Positions 1 through 7,663 of a DNA stretch of 23,188 bases are shown in pieces. Within the stretch, counting starts at the first letter, position 1; every line of letters begins with the position of its first letter. Made by a program: the position numbers and the translations under genes. The DNA comes from a bacterium. Lineage in GTDB: Bacteria > Krumholzibacteriota > Krumholzibacteria > LZORAL124-64-63. Below the pieces are notes generated by a model. That model saw only the letters and a list, made by a program, of their open reading frames with translations. It did no database searches and was not told where the DNA came from. The stretch spans positions 1-23,188 of the forward strand of contig JAASSM010000001.1 in NCBI GenBank assembly GCA_021767885.1, in the 5' to 3' direction.

Positions 1-33
1 CCCGCGTTCCTGGTGCCGTTCTGCGCGTGGGAT

Positions 34-1359
34 CTAGCCCGAAGCCCCCGGCCAGGGTTCCAGCACCCGCCCCAGGGTGGTCTTGCCCTCGTACCAGCTC
101 AGCGCCAGGCCGTAGTTGGTCACCGGGACGCCGGCGTCGAGCAGACGCTGGACGCGGGCGCCGAGCTTCTGCGGCCGGATCATGCAGCCGCCGCAGTGGA
201 TGGCCACGGCGTACCGCCGCAGCTCCTGCGGGCCGGGGAACTCGCGGCCCAGGGCGTGGTCGAACTGCAGGCCGGGCACCGCCGCGGCCAGCTTGCGGGG
301 CAACTGGACGGTGCCGATGTCCTCGGCGATGCGGTCGTGGTTGCACGCCTCGGCGATGAGCACGCGATCGCCCGCCTGCAGGCGGTCCAGGGCGCGCGTC
401 CCCTCGACGAACACCGCCATGTCCCCGCAGGCGGTCTGGTTGACCATCATGATGGAGAACGTGGTCAGCGGGATGTCCGCCGGCACCCAGGGATCCATGA
501 TGTCGATGGCCTGCGAGTCGGTGATCACCAGCTGCACGCCGCCGCAGCGCGTGAAGGAGCCGAGGAAGTCCTGGAAACCCTGCTTCTGCCGCGCCACCAG
601 CGCCGCGTTGTCGCTGCGGGCGAGGCCCAGGTCCACGCGGTAGAGCCCCACCGGCACGCCCGCGCGCAGGAGCGCCTCCATGGCCATCTCCTGCGGACGC
701 AGCAGGCGGCCGGACGGGCTCTCCTCGTCCATGGGGATGTGCAGGACCACGGCGCCGTGGCGATGGACCATGGGCAGCAGCGGCGTCTGCTCGCGCGTCC
801 GGCCCACGGCGCCGGCGAGGAAGGCGGCCAGCTCGGTGGCGGTGGCGGCGTCGGCGCCGGCGAGGTCGGCCTCGAGGATGGGGGTGGCCCCGGCCTCGGG
901 CAGCACCGAGAGGCAGAAGCGGCGGGCCTGCTCGGGGCCGGCGCCGCTGCCGGCGAGGCGGGCGGGATCGTCCCGGTGGCGATTGAAGACCACCGCCAGC
1001 GGCTTGCCCAGCTTGCGGCTCAGCGTGGCCACCGAGTCCTCCACCGTCAGCTCCTCCGAGAGCAGGGCCTGCACCGGGTCGATGACCAGCACCGCCAGGT
1101 CCACCTCCTCCAGGGCGTCCAGGGTCTTGCGGCGCTTCTTCTCGCCGAGGTGGGACTCCTCGTCCAGACCGGCGGTGTCCAGCACCTGGCAGGGGCCCAG
1201 GGCGTGGATCTCCATGAGCGCGCTCTTGATGTCGGCGGTGGTGCCCGGCTGGGGATCGACCAGCGAGGTCTCCTGCCGGGTGAGCAGGTTCATGCAGGTG
1301 CTCTTGCCGGCGTTGATGCGGCCGAAGATGCCGATGATGGTGCGCTCGATGCGGGCCAT
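34..1359 (-). CDS. hydF: [FeFe]-hydrogenase maturation GTPase HydF
   Basis: HydF is the scaffold GTPase on which the 2Fe subcluster of the [FeFe]-hydrogenase H-cluster is assembled (with HydE and HydG) before transfer to HydA; it is cytoplasmic. The 441-aa product has a Walker A/G1 motif GRINAGKS at residues 13-20, a PGTT switch at 38-41 and a DTAG G3 motif at 61-64. The C-terminal cluster-binding signature is intact: CNH at 339-341, a 46-residue gap, then HCGGC at 388-392, matching the family's CxH...HCxxC pattern. The G4 specificity motif (NKxD in most GTPases) is degenerate here, reading NRHRDD. The ATG is preceded by GGAGG at 7 bp. The YitT gene ends 15 bp upstream on the same strand, so the two are probably co-transcribed. 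No HydE, HydG or hydrogenase gene is visible; they could lie beyond the window edge. Confidence 0.92.
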   Translation of the reverse strand: MARIERTIIGIFGRINAGKSTCMNLLTRQETSLVDPQPGTTADIKSALMEIHALGPCQVLDTAGLDEESHLGEKKRRKTLDALEEVDLAVLVIDPVQALLSEELTVEDSVATLSRKLGKPLAVVFNRHRDDPARLAGSGAGPEQARRFCLSVLPEAGATPILEADLAGADAATATELAAFLAGAVGRTREQTPLLPMVHRHGAVVLHIPMDEESPSGRLLRPQEMAMEALLRAGVPVGLYRVDLGLARSDNAALVARQKQGFQDFLGSFTRCGGVQLVITDSQAIDIMDPWVPADIPLTTFSIMMVNQTACGDMAVFVEGTRALDRLQAGDRVLIAEACNHDRIAEDIGTVQLPRKLAAAVPGLQFDHALGREFPGPQELRRYAVAIHCGGCMIRPQKLGARVQRLLDAGVPVTNYGLALSWYEGKTTLGRVLEPWPGASG

Positions 1360-1374
1360 GGAGCCACCTCCGAA

Positions 1375-2262
1375 CTACTGCGGCTGGGCCAGGTGGAAGC
1401 CGCCCAGGGCCTCGCGCGGCGTCAGCACGGTGATGAACGCCTGCGGGTCGCGGTCGAGGGTGCGCAGCTTCATGCGCTGGATGTCCGCGCGGGGGACCAC
1501 GGCGTAGAGCATGGACTTCTTGCGGCCGGTGTGGCCACCCACGGCCGGCAGCATGGTCAGGCCCCGGCCCAGGATCTTGACCACGGCCTCGCGCACCTCG
1601 TTGGGCCGCTCGGTGACGATCATCACCACCCGGCTCGAGGTGACGCCGTGCAGGACGGTGTCGAGCACCCGGGCCATGACGAACGACAGCAGCAGCGCCA
1701 CCATGGCGGGCTCGGCGCCGTACAGCAGCCCGGCCGCGCCGTAGACCACCGTGTTGACCCCCAGCATGGTGCGGCCGATGCTCCAGCCCAGGTACTGGTA
1801 GCAGGCACGGGCGAGGATGTCGGCGCCCCCGGTGGTGCCACGGCCCTGGAAGACCAGCGCCAGGCCGAGGCCGGAGAGACCGCCGCCGTAGCAGATCACC
1901 AGCAGGCGATCGTGGGTGACCACCGGCAGCAGCGGCGCCAGCGCCTCGGTGAAGAACGACACCGCCGCCACCCCCACCATGGTGCGCAGGAACGCCCTGG
2001 CCCCGCCCAGCTTCCACCACTGGAGCGCCAGCAGGGGCAGGTTCAGGACCAGCAGCGCCACGCTCAGGGGGACGCCCAGGGAGAGCTGGAAGATCACCGC
2101 GACTCCCGTCAGGCCGCCGGCCACCACCTGGTTGGGCACCAGGAAGACCACCAGCGCGGCCGCCGTCAGCGCCGCGCCCACCACGATGAGCACGTAGTCC
2201 AGGGTGTTGCGCAGCCGGGAGCGCAGGGCCACGAGGGGTGCGCCGGAGGGGCGGCCGGTCAT
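1375..2262 (-). CDS. YitT/DUF2179 family membrane protein
   Basis: The 295-aa protein begins with a short basic N-terminus followed by about five hydrophobic helices over residues 15-210 (YitT membrane domain, DUF161). It ends in a soluble DUF2179 domain at about 220-290, which includes the typical glycine-rich GRGLTMLPAVGGHTGRKK stretch and AVVPRADIQRMK. The GxGLGLxFxGxGTTGGADI segment in the middle is characteristic of the family. The biochemical function of YitT proteins is not established; they sit in the cytoplasmic membrane. I chose the ATG at 2262 because AGGAG lies 10 bp upstream; the longer open frame upstream is low-complexity and runs antisense to the MarR gene. It is the first gene of a minus-strand pair with hydF (15-bp gap). 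The functional link between the two is unknown. Confidence 0.9.
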   Translation of the reverse strand: MTGRPSGAPLVALRSRLRNTLDYVLIVVGAALTAAALVVFLVPNQVVAGGLTGVAVIFQLSLGVPLSVALLVLNLPLLALQWWKLGGARAFLRTMVGVAAVSFFTEALAPLLPVVTHDRLLVICYGGGLSGLGLALVFQGRGTTGGADILARACYQYLGWSIGRTMLGVNTVVYGAAGLLYGAEPAMVALLLSFVMARVLDTVLHGVTSSRVVMIVTERPNEVREAVVKILGRGLTMLPAVGGHTGRKKSMLYAVVPRADIQRMKLRTLDRDPQAFITVLTPREALGGFHLAQPQ

Positions 2263-2312
2263 GGAATCGGATCTCCTGCGGTTCGGGGCGCACGGGGACG
2301 GGCTCGCCGCAG

Positions 2313-2342
2313 ACGGTAATTCCCGCCGACCACGCAGAGCAA
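2313..2342 (-). promoter_or_regulatory. Putative sigma70-type promoter for yitT-hydF
   Basis: On the minus strand, TTGCTC (2342-2337) is followed after 18 bp by TACCGT (2318-2313). The predicted start would be near 2306, giving a leader of about 43 nt. The match is modest (3/6 in each box), but it follows the TTGC...TAnnnT form of other candidate promoters in this window. Confidence 0.35.
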
Positions 2343-2396
2343 GGCCATTCCTGGCCCCCCGTGGCGCTCGCGACAGGGCGCTGATTGAAAAACACG

Positions 2397-2426
2397 TTGC
2401 ACTTGAAATCATTCCGATGATATTTA
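2397..2426 (+). promoter_or_regulatory. Putative promoter of the MarR-abl operon
   Basis: TTGCAC at 2397-2402 is followed by ATATTT at 2420 (17-bp spacer) or TATTTA at 2421 (18 bp). It lies in an AT-rich island (about 2381-2445) that stands out sharply from the surrounding GC-rich DNA. The expected leader to the MarR start is about 60 nt. Confidence 0.45.
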
Positions 2427-2444
2427 TTGTTGTAGCAATCATTC
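2407..2444. repeat. Pair of 8-bp direct repeats, possible operator
   Basis: AATCATTC occurs at 2407-2414 and again at 2437-2444, exactly 30 bp apart (about three helical turns). The copies flank the candidate -10 box. A small dyad ATTG-N6-CAAT at 2426-2439 lies between and overlaps the second copy. The position suits a regulator-binding site, perhaps for the adjacent MarR protein; this is inference. Confidence 0.4.
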
Positions 2445-2493
2445 GCCCACGCAACGAAGGTGGCCGCCGCCTTCTCTGCCCCGAGGCCCGCTC

Positions 2494-3009
2494 GTGATCC
2501 ACCCCAGCCCGCAGCCGCAGAGGTCGTCCCCCGGCGACCGGTCGCCGGATCCGGCGCCGCGCGCCCTGGCGGTCCTGCGCCGGCTGATCCGCGCCATGGA
2601 CCGGCATTCGCGGCGCCTGGCCGTCCGCAGCCACGTCACGGGCCCACAGCTGGCCTGCCTGGCGCCCCTGGCCGACGAGCCGGCACTGACGGCCACCGAG
2701 CTCGCCCGCCGGGTCCACCTGAGCCCGAGCACCGTGGTCCGCATCCTGGACCGCCTGGAGGCCCGGGGACTGGTCCGGCGCGAGCGCAGCTCCGAGGACC
2801 GCCGGCGGGTCATGGTCTCGGCCACGCCCGGGGGCCGCGAACTGGCCCTGCTGGCCCCCGATTCCGAGCGCCACCCCGTACGGCAGGCGCTGCTCGATCT
2901 GCCTCCCGGCGACCGCGCCGAACTGGTGCGGTTGCTCGAGACCCTCGGCGACCTGGTCGACGACCGCCTCGGCGGCTCCGCCGGCCCCGCCACCGCACGC
3001 AACGAATGA
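2494..3009 (+). CDS. MarR-family transcriptional regulator
   Basis: The 171-aa protein has a winged helix-turn-helix of MarR type. The helix-turn-helix spans about residues 65-95 ([20 protein letters not shown] then [10 protein letters not shown]) and the wing 96-113 carries the family's [20 protein letters not shown] pattern. Dimerisation helices lie on both sides (about 23-45 and 130-160). The start is GTG; the ribosome site is weak (GAGG about 8 bp upstream). MarR proteins usually bind a palindrome overlapping their own promoter and are released by a small ligand. It is the first gene of the abl operon and its stop lies 23 bp before ablA, so it probably controls the module. EctR1 of methylotrophs, a MarR-type repressor of ectoine genes, is a known osmolyte precedent. 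What it senses here is not visible. Confidence 0.87.
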   Translation: MIHPSPQPQRSSPGDRSPDPAPRALAVLRRLIRAMDRHSRRLAVRSHVTGPQLACLAPLADEPALTATELARRVHLSPSTVVRILDRLEARGLVRRERSSEDRRRVMVSATPGGRELALLAPDSERHPVRQALLDLPPGDRAELVRLLETLGDLVDDRLGGSAGPATARNE

Positions 3010-3032
3010 CCTCAACCGCAAAAGGAGCCGCC

Positions 3033-4349
3033 ATGGGTTCCCTGTCCAGCCGCCAGCTGGAGCTCGCCAGCAAGATCAGCGCCGAGGCCGCCGCCACCCA
3101 GTGGCGCGACTGGCGCTGGCAGCTCAAGCACACCATCCGCGACATCAACACCTTCGAGGAGCTGCTCGGCGTGCGGTTCGACGGCCGCGAGCGCCGCGAC
3201 CTCGAGCTGACCGTCGCCAAGTTCCCCCTGGCGGTCACGCCCTACTACCTGTCGCTGATCAACCAGGACGACTGGCGCAACGATCCGGTCTACCGGCAGA
3301 GCTTCCCGCAGTCCGCGGAGCTGGTGATCAACCAGCACGACATGGTCGACCCGCTGGCCGAGGACCGGGACAGCCCGGTGCCCAACATCACCCACCGCTA
3401 CCCCGACCGCGTGCTCTTCTACGTGAGCGGCGTCTGTGCGATGTACTGCCGGCACTGTACCCGCAAGCGCAAGGTGGGCGACCAGGACGAGGTGCCCGAC
3501 CGCAAGCTCATCGAGCAGGGCCTCGACTACATCAAGCGCACGCCCCAGGTGCGCGACGTCCTGCTCTCCGGCGGCGACCCGTTCCTGCTGCAGGACGAGC
3601 GCCTGGACTGGATCCTGGGCGAGCTGCGCAAGATCGACCACGTGGAGGTGGTGCGCATCGGCACCCGTACGCCGGTGGTCCTGCCCTACCGCATCACCGA
3701 CGACCTCGTGCACATGCTCAAGCAGCACCATCCGGTGTGGGTCAACACCCACTTCAACCATCCGCGCGAGCTGACCTCCTCCTCCCGCGAGGCCCTCGCC
3801 CGGCTGGCCGACGCCGGCATCCCCCTGGGCAACCAGTCGGTGCTGCTGGCGGGCGTGAACGACTGCCCCCGGATCATGAAGTCCCTGGTGCAGAAGCTGG
3901 TCTACAACCGGGTGCGCCCCTACTACATCTACCAGTGCGACCTCTCCGAGGGCCTGGAGCACTTCCGCACGCCGGTGGGCAAGGGCATCGAGATCATGGA
4001 GAGCCTCATCGGCCACACCAGCGGCTTCGCCGTGCCCCAGTACGTGATCGACGCTCCGGGCGGCGGCGGCAAGATCCGCGTCGCGCCCAACTACATCCTC
4101 AGCTGGTCCACCAACAAGGTGGTGCTGCGCAACTACGAGGGCGTGATCACCACCTACGCCGAGCCGGACTCCTACGAGCCCTACTTCTGCGACCGCAAGT
4201 GCGACCGCTGCAACCTGCAGCTCAACCTGGACGACGCCCCCGAGGACAAGGCGGTGGGCATCGCGCAGCTCCTGGCCGACGAGGACGACACCATCGCCCT
4301 GACGCCCATGGGCAACGACCGGGCCGAGAGGCGCGACGAGGACGCATGA
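3033..4349 (+). CDS. ablA: L-lysine 2,3-aminomutase (radical SAM, PLP)
   Basis: The enzyme interconverts L-alpha-lysine and L-beta-lysine, the first step of N-epsilon-acetyl-beta-lysine synthesis. At 438 aa it is close to the clostridial enzyme (416 aa), with residues offset by about +10. The radical-SAM cluster motif CAMYCRHC gives Cys135, Cys139 and Cys142. The PLP lysine is Lys347 in PGGGGK. Substrate-binding Asp303 (QCDLSEG) and Asp340 (VIDAPGG) are both present, which marks lysine rather than glutamate 2,3-aminomutase. Zinc ligands are probably Cys278 plus the C-terminal CDRKCDRC cluster (386-393). I chose ATG 3033 for its AAGGAG at 5-bp spacing. An in-frame ATG at 3006 overlaps the MarR stop (ATGA) but has no ribosome site. 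The stop overlaps the symporter start by 4 bp. Confidence 0.96.
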   Translation: MGSLSSRQLELASKISAEAAATQWRDWRWQLKHTIRDINTFEELLGVRFDGRERRDLELTVAKFPLAVTPYYLSLINQDDWRNDPVYRQSFPQSAELVINQHDMVDPLAEDRDSPVPNITHRYPDRVLFYVSGVCAMYCRHCTRKRKVGDQDEVPDRKLIEQGLDYIKRTPQVRDVLLSGGDPFLLQDERLDWILGELRKIDHVEVVRIGTRTPVVLPYRITDDLVHMLKQHHPVWVNTHFNHPRELTSSSREALARLADAGIPLGNQSVLLAGVNDCPRIMKSLVQKLVYNRVRPYYIYQCDLSEGLEHFRTPVGKGIEIMESLIGHTSGFAVPQYVIDAPGGGGKIRVAPNYILSWSTNKVVLRNYEGVITTYAEPDSYEPYFCDRKCDRCNLQLNLDDAPEDKAVGIAQLLADEDDTIALTPMGNDRAERRDEDA

Positions 4350-5797
4350 CGATCATCGACTACGTCATCTTCGGCGTCTACATGGCCGGCGTCATGGCCA
4401 TGGGGATCTACCACTACCTGCGCAACGTCGACAGCGAGGACTACTACGTCGGCGGGCGGAACATGGGCGCGGGCCACATCGGCCTGTCCATCGTGGCCAC
4501 CGACGTGGGCGGCGGGTTCTCCATCGGCCTGGGCGGCCTGGGCTTCGTCATGGGCCTGGCCGGCAGCTGGCTGCTCTTCACCGGCCTGGTGGGCGCCTGG
4601 ATGGCAGCGGTGCTCATCATCCCGCGCGTCAAGCGGCTGGACCGCAAGCTGGGCCTGATGACCTACCCGGACATCCTGCGCCATCGCTACGGCGAGACGG
4701 TGGCCCTGGTGGCGGCCATCGTCTCGGGCCTGGGCTACCTGGGCTTCACCGCGGGCCAGGTCCTGGCCGGCGCCAAGCTGGCGTCGGCCACCATCCTGAC
4801 GGCCGCCCCCTGGGGTCTGACGCCGCTGCAGTTCTCCCTGCTGGTGATCGCCGTGGTCACCGTGGTCTACACCGTGCTCGGCGGCCTGAAGGCGGTCATC
4901 TACACCGACACCATCCAGTGGGCGGTGCTGATGATCGGCCTGATCGTGGTGGCCCTGCCGGTGGTGCTGTGGGGCGAGCTCGGCGGCATCGCCGAACTCC
5001 GGCGCGCCCTGCCGGCCGGCCACTTCTCGCTCGCCAACGTCGCCCCCGTCCAGCTGGTCAACTGGGCGGTGACCATCATCCCCATCTGGTTCATCGGCAT
5101 GACGCTCTACCAGCGCATGTTCGCCTGCCGGGACGAGAAGACCGCCCGCCGCGCCTGGTACCTGGCCGGGCTCTTCGAGTACCCGGTGATGGCCTTCATG
5201 GGCGTGTTCCTGGGCATGTGCGCCCGGGTGCTCTTCCCGGAGGTGGAGCCGGAGATGGGCCTGCCGCTGCTCATCAGCCAGGCCCTGCCCACCGGCATCG
5301 CCGGCCTGCTGGGCGCAGCGTACTTCTCGGCCATCATGTCCACGGCCGACAGCTGCCTGATGGCCTCCTCGGGCAACCTGGTGGGCGACGTGCTGCAGCG
5401 CCGCATCGGCACCCGCTGGAGCGACACGTTCGCCCTGCGCGTCAGCCAGGTGGTCACCTTCCTGGTGGGCGCCGGCGCCCTGCTGCTGGCCTCCAGCTTC
5501 ACCAGCGTCCTGGACATCATCCTGCAGGCCTACGCCTTCATGGTCTCCGGCCTGCTCGCGCCCACCGTGGGCGCCCTCTTCTGGCGCCGCGCCAGCGCGG
5601 CCGGCGCCTTCGCCGGCATGATCACGGGCGGCTCGCTGACCCTCAGCCTGCAGCTGGGTCTGTGGTCGCTGCCCGGGTTCCTGCAGATCCCCGACCTCGA
5701 CCCCACCAGCTACGGCCTGGCCCTCAGCGCCCTGGTGTTCGTGGGGATCTCGCTGGCCCTGCCCGACCGCAACGGCAACACCTGGGAGGGATCCTGA
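4346..5797 (+). CDS. Sodium:solute symporter (SSS family) in the abl operon
   Basis: The 483-aa polytopic inner-membrane protein has about 12-13 hydrophobic helices. It carries the SSS signature around residues 172-191 ([18 protein letters not shown]) and a sodium-site-like helix [17 protein letters not shown] at 328-344. These proteins import substrates such as proline, pantothenate, sugars or choline with Na+. The ATG overlaps the ablA stop (ATGA), so translation is coupled, and ablB begins 3 bp after its stop. The position between the two biosynthetic genes suggests it moves a molecule of this pathway: lysine, beta-lysine, the acetylated osmolyte itself or another compatible solute. The sequence alone does not identify the substrate. 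The family assignment is secure; the substrate is inference. Confidence 0.92.
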   Translation: MTIIDYVIFGVYMAGVMAMGIYHYLRNVDSEDYYVGGRNMGAGHIGLSIVATDVGGGFSIGLGGLGFVMGLAGSWLLFTGLVGAWMAAVLIIPRVKRLDRKLGLMTYPDILRHRYGETVALVAAIVSGLGYLGFTAGQVLAGAKLASATILTAAPWGLTPLQFSLLVIAVVTVVYTVLGGLKAVIYTDTIQWAVLMIGLIVVALPVVLWGELGGIAELRRALPAGHFSLANVAPVQLVNWAVTIIPIWFIGMTLYQRMFACRDEKTARRAWYLAGLFEYPVMAFMGVFLGMCARVLFPEVEPEMGLPLLISQALPTGIAGLLGAAYFSAIMSTADSCLMASSGNLVGDVLQRRIGTRWSDTFALRVSQVVTFLVGAGALLLASSFTSVLDIILQAYAFMVSGLLAPTVGALFWRRASAAGAFAGMITGGSLTLSLQLGLWSLPGFLQIPDLDPTSYGLALSALVFVGISLALPDRNGNTWEGS

Positions 5798-5800
5798 ACC

Positions 5801-6646
5801 ATGTACGACCGCATCGACCGCCTCGGCGACACCGTCTTCCAGCACGGGCCCTACAACGACCGCGTCTACGTCATGCGCACCGCCGCCGCCGACCTGGAGG
5901 ACCTCCTGCCCTATCTCGAGAACCTGGCCGGCCGCCGGCGCTACGGCAAGGTGATCGCCAAGGTGCCCACCAGCTGCCGCGCGGCGTTCCTCGACTGGGG
6001 CGCCCGGGAAGAGGCCAGCCTGCCCGGGTACCACGGCGAGGAGGACGCGCATTTCGTCGCTCGCTACTTCGACCCCGCACGCGCCGAGGAGCGGGAGCCC
6101 GAGATGGTGCAGAAGAACCTGGCCATCGCCCGCGAGAAGGCCCCCGAGGATCCCTCGAGCCAGGGCCGGGGCTGGGATCACGAGGTCAGCGAGTGCACCG
6201 CCGCGGACGTCGAGGAGATGGGCCACGTCTACCAGCAGGTCTTCCCCACCTACCCGTTCCCCATCTTCGATCCCGCCTACCTCGAGCAGGCCATGCAGAG
6301 CGACGTCGTCTTCTTCAAGCTGCGCAAGGACGGCCGCATCGGCGCCCTGGCCTCGGCCGAGATGGACGTGGCGGCCAGCGCCGTGGAGATGACCGACTTC
6401 GCCACCCTGCCCGAGCTGCGCGGCCAGGGCGCGGCCCAGAGCCTGCTGCAGGCCATGGAGGCGGCCATGCGCGAGCGCGGCCTGGCCACCACCTTCACCA
6501 TCGCCCGGGCCTACTCCACGGGGATGAACGTCACCTTCGCCAAGTGCGGCTACGCCTACGGCGGCACGCTGGTCAACAACACCAACATCGCCGGGCGCAT
6601 CGAGAGCATGAACATCTGGTCGCGGCCCCTGGCCGCCCCCGCCTGA
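5801..6646 (+). CDS. ablB: Beta-lysine N6-acetyltransferase
   Basis: AblB acetylates the epsilon-amino group of beta-lysine with acetyl-CoA to give the neutral compatible solute N-epsilon-acetyl-beta-lysine. The 281-aa protein has the AblB-specific N-terminal half (including SLPGYHGEEDAHFVARYF at about 73-90) and a GNAT domain at about 130-275. The acetyl-CoA-binding motif A is at 198-215, with TLPELRGQGAAQSLL and the RGQGAA core. The ATG at 5801 has GGAGGG about 10 bp upstream and lies 3 bp after the symporter stop. It is the last gene of the operon; a strong hairpin follows 43 bp after its stop. No key motif appears missing. Confidence 0.93.
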   Translation: MYDRIDRLGDTVFQHGPYNDRVYVMRTAAADLEDLLPYLENLAGRRRYGKVIAKVPTSCRAAFLDWGAREEASLPGYHGEEDAHFVARYFDPARAEEREPEMVQKNLAIAREKAPEDPSSQGRGWDHEVSECTAADVEEMGHVYQQVFPTYPFPIFDPAYLEQAMQSDVVFFKLRKDGRIGALASAEMDVAASAVEMTDFATLPELRGQGAAQSLLQAMEAAMRERGLATTFTIARAYSTGMNVTFAKCGYAYGGTLVNNTNIAGRIESMNIWSRPLAAPA

Positions 6647-6689
6647 TCCGCCCCCGCCGGACCGCCGCCGGCCGGCCATCTCTCGACCA

Positions 6690-6721
6690 CGCGCCGCCGG
6701 GCATTGCCGCCCGGCGGCGCG
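6690..6721 (+). terminator. Terminator-like hairpin after ablB
   Basis: A perfect 13-bp GC stem (CGCGCCGCCGGGC at 6690-6702 with its complement at 6709-6721) closes a 6-nt loop, ATTGCC. No T-tract follows, so this is a strong hairpin in the right place rather than a textbook intrinsic terminator. Confidence 0.6.
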
Positions 6722-6732
6722 CGTCGTAGCTT
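6704..6732 (+). promoter_or_regulatory. Putative promoter overlapping the terminator hairpin
   Basis: TTGCCG at 6704-6709 begins in the hairpin loop and is followed after 17 bp by TAGCTT at 6727-6732. The predicted start near 6739 gives a leader of about 38 nt to the GTG at 6777. Box matches are moderate (4/6 and 3/6). Confidence 0.4.
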
Positions 6733-6776
6733 GACGGCAGTCCACCCCTTCCCGCCCCAGTCCGGGAGCGTCTGCC

Positions 6777-7550
6777 GTGTCCTGTCGTCTCGTCACCGTC
6801 CTGGTGCCCGTCCTGGTGCCCGCACTCGTCGCGACCATCCTCACCGCCGACAGCGCCCGGGCCCAGGTCCCCTGGACCCTGGACCTGGAGGCTGCCATGG
6901 TCACGGCCGCCAGCAACGACGTCGGCATCCCCGGCGACACGGGCACCCGCTTCTCCCTCACCGACGACCTCGCCACCGACGACGACGTCGCGTTCCGCGT
7001 CCGCCTCGGCCGGCGACTCGGCGAGCGCAACCACCTGTCGGTGCTCTACGCGCCGCTGCAGCTGAGCGCCTCCGGTTCGCCGGACCTCGCCATCGACTTC
7101 AATGGCGAGGCCTTCGCCGCCGGCAGCGACCTGGACGCCACCTGGACGTTCAACAGCTACCGCCTGACCTGGCGCTACGACCTCGCCCGCAGCGACCGCG
7201 TCGAGTTCGGACTGGGCCTGACGGGCAAGATCCGCGACGCCTACATCGAGCTGAGCGACGGCCAGACCACCACGCGCAAGGACGACCTCGGGTTCGTCCC
7301 CCTGCTGCACCTGCGCCTGGACTGGCGCTGGAGCGACAAGCTGGGCCTGCTCCTGGAGGGCGACGCGCTGGCCTCGCCCACGGGAGAGGGCCGCGCGGAG
7401 GACGCGCTGCTGGCCCTGACGGTGCGCCCCTGGGAGCGCGGCACCTTCCGCGTGGGCTACCGGATCCTCGAGGGCGGTGCGGACGTGGACGAGGTCTACA
7501 ACTTCGCCCTGCTGCACTACGCGGTGTTCGGCTGGACCCAGCGCTTCTGA
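6777..7550 (+). CDS. Hypothetical secreted protein, probable small outer-membrane beta-barrel
   Basis: I do not recognise the family. The 257-aa product starts with a clear Sec signal peptide, with a likely cut after ARA at residue 29. The mature 228 residues consist of alternating polar and hydrophobic strands such as FRVRLGRRLGERNHLSVLYA, YRLTWRYDLARSDRVEFGLG and FRVGYRILEGGADVDEVYNFALL. They end in WTQRF with a terminal Phe, the usual C-terminal signature of outer-membrane barrels. About eight to ten strands are plausible. The GTG start is supported by CGGGAG about 8 bp upstream. It has its own candidate promoter and a hairpin follows, so it is likely monocistronic. The barrel call rests on strand pattern and C-terminus only. 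Confidence 0.72.
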   Translation: MSCRLVTVLVPVLVPALVATILTADSARAQVPWTLDLEAAMVTAASNDVGIPGDTGTRFSLTDDLATDDDVAFRVRLGRRLGERNHLSVLYAPLQLSASGSPDLAIDFNGEAFAAGSDLDATWTFNSYRLTWRYDLARSDRVEFGLGLTGKIRDAYIELSDGQTTTRKDDLGFVPLLHLRLDWRWSDKLGLLLEGDALASPTGEGRAEDALLALTVRPWERGTFRVGYRILEGGADVDEVYNFALLHYAVFGWTQRF

Positions 7551-7572
7551 GACGGCGGTCCGCCGCCGGACA

Positions 7573-7581
7573 TGCTATGCT
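7573..7581 (+). promoter_or_regulatory. Extended -10 element upstream of the FHA-phosphatase gene
   Basis: TGC directly precedes TATGCT (7576-7581), matching an extended -10 (TGnTAnnnT). No convincing -35 box is seen at 17-18 bp, as that stretch is a GC-rich inverted repeat. If real, transcription would start near 7588, at the base of the next hairpin. Confidence 0.35.
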
Positions 7582-7587
7582 GTCGCC

Positions 7588-7616
7588 CGAGACGGGAGGA
7601 ACGCCCTCCCGTCTCG
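7588..7616 (+). terminator. 12-bp hairpin between the barrel gene and the FHA gene
   Basis: CGAGACGGGAGG (7588-7599) pairs perfectly with 7605-7616 around the loop AACGC. There is no T-tract. It could terminate the upstream gene or, if the extended -10 at 7573 is used, sit at the 5' end of the downstream leader. Confidence 0.5.
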
Positions 7617-7663
7617 CCGTCCTGGCGACGGAATCCGCGATCCCTCTAGCCTCGAGGTGCGCC

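Noticed and set aside
13..2319. 768-aa open frame on the plus strand across the left end
   Set aside because: It lies entirely antisense to hydF and yitT, is rich in Arg, Gly, His and Gln from GC-biased third positions, and has no recognisable domain.
3006..3032. ATG 3006 as the ablA start
   Set aside because: It overlaps the MarR stop attractively but has no ribosome-binding site, while ATG 3033 has AAGGAG at 5 bp.
3101..4345. Long in-frame extension upstream of the symporter
   Set aside because: The extension reads ablA in another frame. The symporter begins at 4346, where hydrophobic sequence starts and ATGA overlaps the ablA stop.
4181..7030. 949-aa open frame on the minus strand
   Set aside because: It is antisense to the symporter, ablB and the barrel gene, all of which have clear families or signals. 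Its low-complexity Gly/His/Gln-rich product is a GC-bias shadow.
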